This document shows positions 12,036-15,386 of a stretch of 15,386 nt of DNA, in pieces (positions within the stretch are counted from its first letter, which is position 1; each line of letters begins with the position of its first letter). Origin of the DNA: JBQCDV01 sp051960855 (GTDB lineage Bacteria > Actinomycetota > Actinomycetes > JAJZTN01); the NCBI GenBank assembly GCA_051960855.1, contig JBQCDV010000022.1:1-15386 (forward strand), in the 5' to 3' direction. A program made the position numbers and the translations under genes. Below the pieces are notes generated by a model. It made no database searches, was not told the origin of the DNA, and saw only the letters and a program-made list of their open reading frames with translations.

Positions 12036-12536
12036 ATGTCCTCTCTTGCCGAGATCGTCGACGCGACCGCTGCCGCCGTCGCTGACAACCCCGCCAACGC
12101 CGCCGCCACCTTCCGCGCCCGCGGTGAGGGGGTCGGGCGGGTAGCCACCACCCTGCGGATCGGTCGCCACGTCGTTCAGGTCGATGAGCCCGCCTCCCTC
12201 GGTGGCGCCGACGAGGCGCCCAACCCGGTCGAGACCGCCCTCGCCGGTCTCGTCTCCTGCCAGGTCGTCACCTACCGGTTCTGGGCTGCCAAGCTCGGTA
12301 TCGCGCTCGACACCATCGATGTCGCAGTCGAGGGCGACCTCGACGTGCGCGGTTTCTTCGGGCTCGACGAGACCGTGCGCCCGGGTCTGGGCGAGGTTCG
12401 CGTCAAAGTGACGCTTGGTGGTCCGGAGAGCGGCGAGCGCTACGAGGAGCTCGCACGTCAGGTCGACGAGCACTGCCCGGTGCTGGACCTCTTCACCAAC
12501 CCGACCGTCGTGAAGACCGAGGTCGTCACTCCGTGA
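12036..12536 (+). CDS. OsmC-family protein
   Basis: This 166-residue protein has the two conserved redox cysteines of the OsmC/Ohr family: Cys75 in LAGLVSCQVVTYR and Cys147 in DEHCPVLDLF. The segment ETALAGLVSC is the usual central-helix signature. Classical members reduce organic hydroperoxides as homodimers. The subgroup linked to metY is less studied and may act in handling reactive sulfur or thiols, which is inference from context. The ATG at 12036 has AGGAG (12024-12028) 7 nt upstream. Its stop overlaps the metY start by 4 bp (GTGA), so the two are translationally coupled. It is the first structural gene after the Cys leader peptide. Confidence 0.9.
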   Translation: MSSLAEIVDATAAAVADNPANAAATFRARGEGVGRVATTLRIGRHVVQVDEPASLGGADEAPNPVETALAGLVSCQVVTYRFWAAKLGIALDTIDVAVEGDLDVRGFFGLDETVRPGLGEVRVKVTLGGPESGERYEELARQVDEHCPVLDLFTNPTVVKTEVVTP

Positions 12537-13849
12537 CTGAGCGCTCTGACCGGAGTTGGGGCTTCCGCACCCGCGCACTGCATGCGGGTGCGAGGCCCGA
12601 CCCCACGACCGGGGCCCGCGCGGTCCCGATCTACCAGACCTCGAGCTTCGTCTTCGAGGACACCGCCGACGCCGCCAACCTCTTCGCGCTGCAGAAGTAC
12701 GGCTCGATCTATTCCCGCATCGGCAACCCTACGGTTGCCGCGCTCGAGGAGCGGATCGCGAGCCTCGAGGGCGGCATCGGCGCGGTCGCGACCGCCTCCG
12801 GCCAGAGTGCGGAGTTCCTGACCTTCGCCGCGCTCGCGGGTGCCGGCGACCACATCGTGTCCAGCGCCGCGCTCTACGGCGGCACGATGACCCAGCTCGA
12901 CGTGACACTGCGCCGTTTCGGCGTGGACACGACCTTCGTGCCCGGCAACGACCCGGCCGACTATGCCGCCGCGATCCGGCCGGAGACCAAGTGCGTCTAC
13001 GCGGAGGTGGTGGCCAACCCCAGCGGCACCGTCACCGACATCGCCGGCCTGGCCGAGGTCGCACATGCCGCCGGAGTGCCGCTGGTCCTCGACGCCACGA
13101 CGGTCACGCCCTACCTGTGCCGCCCGATCGAGCACGGCGCCGACATCGTGCTGCACTCGGTCACGAAGTTCCTCGGCGGCCACGGCACCACCCTCGGCGG
13201 CATCATCGTCGAGTCCGGCCGCTTCGACTGGGGCAATGGTCGCTTCCCGACGATGACCGAGCCGGTGCCGAGCTACAACGGCATCCGCTGGTGGGACAAC
13301 TTCGGGGAGTTCGGCTTCCTGACCAAGCTGCGCAGCGAGCAGCTGCGTGACGTCGGCGCGACGATGTCGCCGCACTCGGCCTTCCTGCTGCTGCAGGGCG
13401 TGGAGACGTTGCCGCAGCGGATGGAGGCCCACCTGGCCAACACCCGCGCGGTCGCCACGTGGCTGGACCAGGACGACCGCGTGGCCTGGGTCCGCTGGGC
13501 CGGGCTGCCCGACCACCCCGACCACGCGCTGGCCGAGCGCTACACGCCGTGGGGGCCCGGCGCGGTCTTCTCGTTCGGCGTTCGCGGGGGGCGCGCCGCC
13601 GCTGCGTCGTTCATCGAGTCCCTGCAGCTGTGCAGCCACCTGGCCAACATCGGCGACGTCCGCACCCTGGTCATCCACCCGGGCAGCACGACCCACCAGC
13701 AGCTCACCGAGGATCAGCTTGCGGCGGCTGGAGTCCCGGCGGACCTGGTCCGCATCAGCGTCGGCCTGGAAGATGTCGAGGACATCCTGTGGGACCTCGA
13801 CCAGGCGCTGGCCGTGGCCGCCAAGAGCGCCGGCGAGGAGCGGTCGTGA
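12533..13849 (+). CDS. metY: O-acetylhomoserine sulfhydrylase (O-acetylhomoserine aminocarboxypropyltransferase)
   Basis: This 438-residue PLP enzyme of the Cys/Met metabolism family makes homocysteine from O-acetylhomoserine and sulfide, the direct sulfhydrylation route to methionine. The sequence begins GFRTRALHAGARPDPTTGAR, the usual start of MetY. It contains PIYQTSSFVFEDT, YSRIGNPTVAALEERIASLE and SAALYGGTMTQ. The PLP lysine is Lys212 in LHSVTKFLGGHGTTLGG. The end region GDVRTLVIHPGSTTHQQL is typical of the long MetY form rather than MetB or MetC. The GTG start overlaps the osmC stop, and the gene's own stop overlaps the next start, each by GTGA. Expression is likely set by the upstream Cys leader. 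Confidence 0.95.
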   Translation: MTERSDRSWGFRTRALHAGARPDPTTGARAVPIYQTSSFVFEDTADAANLFALQKYGSIYSRIGNPTVAALEERIASLEGGIGAVATASGQSAEFLTFAALAGAGDHIVSSAALYGGTMTQLDVTLRRFGVDTTFVPGNDPADYAAAIRPETKCVYAEVVANPSGTVTDIAGLAEVAHAAGVPLVLDATTVTPYLCRPIEHGADIVLHSVTKFLGGHGTTLGGIIVESGRFDWGNGRFPTMTEPVPSYNGIRWWDNFGEFGFLTKLRSEQLRDVGATMSPHSAFLLLQGVETLPQRMEAHLANTRAVATWLDQDDRVAWVRWAGLPDHPDHALAERYTPWGPGAVFSFGVRGGRAAAASFIESLQLCSHLANIGDVRTLVIHPGSTTHQQLTEDQLAAAGVPADLVRISVGLEDVEDILWDLDQALAVAAKSAGEERS

Positions 13850-14358
13850 CCACATCCCCGAACGACGCAGCGACGGTGGCCGCCGCGCGCACGTGGCCCG
13901 GCCCCAGTGCGACCGAGCGCCTGGACATCCTGCGACGTACGCGAACGATCGCCATGGTCGGGGCCTCGGCCAACCAGGCTCGGGCGAGCTTCTTCGTCGC
14001 GACCTACCTGCTGTCCTCGACCGACTACGAGGTCTGGTTCGTCAACCCTGCCGCTAGCGAGATCCTCGGCCGCCCGGTCTACCCGAGCCTCGCGGAGCTG
14101 CCGGGCCAGCCCGACCTCGTCGACGTCTTCCGCAAGCCCTCGGACCTGCCGCAGGTGCTCGACGAGACTCTCGCCGTCGGCGCGAAGACCCTGTGGCTGC
14201 AGCTCGGTCTCTGGGACGAGGACGTCGCCCGTCGCGGCGAGGAGGCGGGGCTCGAGGTCGTCATGGACCGGTGCGTGAAGATCGAGCACGCCCGCTTCCA
14301 CGGCGGCCTGCACCTGGCGGGGTTCAACACCGGAGTGATCTCCTCGCGGCGCCCCTAA
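13846..14358 (+). CDS. CoA-binding domain protein (YccU family)
   Basis: This 170-residue protein consists essentially of one CoA-binding Rossmann domain. The nucleotide-binding turn is RTIAMVGASANQARASF (about residues 29-45), followed by YEVWFVNPAASEILGRPVYPSL. Further on are the conserved PDLVDVFRKPSDLPQV and KTLWLQLGLWDED, and near the C-terminus VVMDRCVKIEHARF. This is the standard YccU-like layout. No catalytic activity is established for the family. GTG at 13846 is chosen because it gives a 4-bp overlap with metY and a normal family length. The frame is open further upstream, but only as a shadow of metY. Being third in the coupled osmC-metY unit suggests a role in sulfur or acyl-CoA metabolism, by context only. 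Confidence 0.9.
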   Translation: MTTSPNDAATVAAARTWPGPSATERLDILRRTRTIAMVGASANQARASFFVATYLLSSTDYEVWFVNPAASEILGRPVYPSLAELPGQPDLVDVFRKPSDLPQVLDETLAVGAKTLWLQLGLWDEDVARRGEEAGLEVVMDRCVKIEHARFHGGLHLAGFNTGVISSRRP

Positions 14359-14367
14359 GAGGCTAAT

Positions 14368-14385
14368 GGTCCTACCGATAGGGTC
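14368..14385 (+). promoter_or_regulatory. Weak palindrome with -10-like element before the last gene
   Basis: The 64-bp gap after the CoA-binding gene contains CCTA-CCGA-TAGG within a longer imperfect inverted repeat. Inside it is TAGGGT (14379-14384), which fits a TAnnnT -10 about 40 bp before the next start. No -35 is evident. It could be a separate promoter or operator for the downstream gene. Confidence 0.25.
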
Positions 14386-14422
14386 GGCGCGACGTGCTTT
14401 TCACTCGCGCCCGGAGGCGACC

Positions 14423-15386
14423 GTGCCCGACGTCCACTTGAGCATCGCGACCACGGACTACGACCACTTCCGCGACTTCCGCCTGGGCGCGGTGAGCGCG
14501 GCGGGGATCTCCCACACCTGGTCCGTGCTCGGGCACCACGAGATCTTCGCGAGGTTCACCGCCAATCGGGAGTGGGACGTCGCGGAGCTGTCGATCGCGA
14601 AGTTCGCCGGGCAGGTGACCCGGTCGGACACCGACATCGTGGGCCTGCCCGTCATCTGCTCCCGGCTCTTCCGCTTCGGCGCCTTCTACGTCAACCGCCG
14701 CAGTGGCATCCGCACGGTGGAGGACCTGCGGGGCAAGCGCATCGGCTCGCCGGAGTGGGCGCACTCCGCGGCGGTCTACATGCGCGGCTGGCTCGCCGAC
14801 GAAGCGGGGATTGGCCTGCAGGACGTGGAGTGGTACCAGGCGGGGGCCAATGCCGCCGGGCGCGAGGAGAAGATCGAGCTCTCTCTGCCCGAGGGCGTCC
14901 GTCTCACTAGGGTGGCCGACCGGAGCCTCTCCGAGCTGCTCGCGGCCGGCGACCTCGACTGCGCGATCATCGCCCGGCCGCCGACCTGCTTCCTCGAGGG
15001 CCACCCGGACGTCGTTCGGCTCTTTCCCGACTTCGAGGAGCGCGAGCGCGAGCACTATGTCCGGACCGGCGTCTACCCGATCATGCACATCATCGCGATG
15101 CAGCGCCGCGTCCTCGACGAGCACCCGTGGGTGGCGCGCAACCTCTACAACGCCTTCCTGGAGTCCAAGCAGCGCAGCGTCGAGCGACTCCTCGACCCAG
15201 CCGTCTCGCGCTACCCGCTGCCGTGGCTGCCGGCTTACGGTCGCCGTGTCGCGGACTTCATGGGCGGCGACCCGTTCCCCTACGGGATCGAGCAGAACCG
15301 CCCGACCTGGGAGGCGCTGCTGCGTTACGCCCACCAGCAGGGCATCGCCCACCGGCTGGCCACACCCGAGGAGGTCTTTCCGGCCG
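14423..15386 (+). CDS. 4,5-dihydroxyphthalate decarboxylase / NMT1-like substrate-binding family protein (3' end cut by window edge)
   Basis: The frame runs open from GTG 14423 to the edge, 321 codons. GGAGG (14413-14417) lies 5 nt before the GTG. The fold is a periplasmic-binding-protein type II. Key segments are LSIATTDYDHFRDFRLGAV at the N-terminus, REWDVAELSIAKF, FRFGAFYVNRRSGIRTVEDLRGKRIGSPE (in pieces) and AAVYMRGWLADEAG. After these come IIARPPTCFL, TGVYPIMHIIAMQRRVLDEHPW and PYGIEQNRPTWEALLRYAHQQG. These match proteins annotated as 4,5-dihydroxyphthalate decarboxylase (Pht5), and the visible length is close to complete. No signal peptide is seen, which favours a cytoplasmic enzyme over a transporter component. 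Family members other than Pht5 have unknown substrates, and no phthalate genes are near, so the specific reaction is uncertain. Confidence 0.8.
   Translation, partial: MPDVHLSIATTDYDHFRDFRLGAVSAAGISHTWSVLGHHEIFARFTANREWDVAELSIAKFAGQVTRSDTDIVGLPVICSRLFRFGAFYVNRRSGIRTVEDLRGKRIGSPEWAHSAAVYMRGWLADEAGIGLQDVEWYQAGANAAGREEKIELSLPEGVRLTRVADRSLSELLAAGDLDCAIIARPPTCFLEGHPDVVRLFPDFEEREREHYVRTGVYPIMHIIAMQRRVLDEHPWVARNLYNAFLESKQRSVERLLDPAVSRYPLPWLPAYGRRVADFMGGDPFPYGIEQNRPTWEALLRYAHQQGIAHRLATPEEVFPA

Noticed and set aside
12458..13855. A 465-codon open frame on the minus strand
   Set aside because: It is the antisense shadow of metY. The plus-strand frame has full family signatures, while the minus product has none and is low-complexity.

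Overview
The window is high-GC DNA whose gene order and style point to an actinobacterium (Actinomycetota). The conserved rpsF-ssb-rpsR-rplI...dnaB locus, the frequent GTG starts, the strong GC bias at third codon positions, the SSB with a Gly/Ser tail, the actinobacterial-type DnaA boxes and a leader peptide of the type found in front of actinobacterial sulfur genes all agree. The MATE gene placed between rplI and dnaB, with FemAB and Nfo genes upstream, suggests a Micrococcales relative (Intrasporangiaceae-like). That narrower placement is only an inference.

Layout. Positions 1-2015 (minus strand) hold deoxyribonuclease IV (nfo) followed by a FemAB-type peptidoglycan bridge enzyme cut by the left edge. 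Positions 2217-3914 (plus) hold rpsF, ssb, rpsR and rplI. They are preceded by a leader that resembles the S6:S18 autoregulatory motif and followed by a clear intrinsic terminator. Positions 4013-5308 (minus) hold a MATE family exporter, convergent with rplI and divergent from dnaB. The 359-bp gap before dnaB contains several DnaA-box-like 9-mers. Positions 5668-8349 hold dnaB, interrupted by a full-length 428-residue intein with a LAGLIDADG homing endonuclease and an extra helix-turn-helix-like segment.

Positions 8371-9025 hold a compact toxin-antitoxin pair (RHH antitoxin, PIN toxin). The antitoxin looks leaderless and overlaps a palindrome. The toxin has no ATG, GTG or TTG at the right place and seems to start at ATA. 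A small methyltransferase remnant follows on the minus strand, then an aminoglycoside-phosphotransferase-family kinase (9242-10168, minus), divergent from a saccharopine-dehydrogenase-like / trans-acting enoyl reductase family protein (10356-11558).

Positions 11842-14358 form a sulfur-assimilation unit: a 22-residue Cys-containing leader peptide, a GC-rich RNA region with mutually exclusive hairpins, an OsmC-family protein, O-acetylhomoserine sulfhydrylase (metY) and a YccU-like CoA-binding protein. The last three are translationally coupled by 4-bp GTGA overlaps. The window ends inside a gene of the 4,5-dihydroxyphthalate decarboxylase / NMT1-like family (14423 onward).

The most notable items are the cysteine-type leader with its candidate attenuator, the ATA-start PIN toxin with its leaderless antitoxin, the DnaA-box cluster upstream of dnaB, and the DnaB intein. 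I see no tRNA, rRNA, CRISPR array or insertion sequence.
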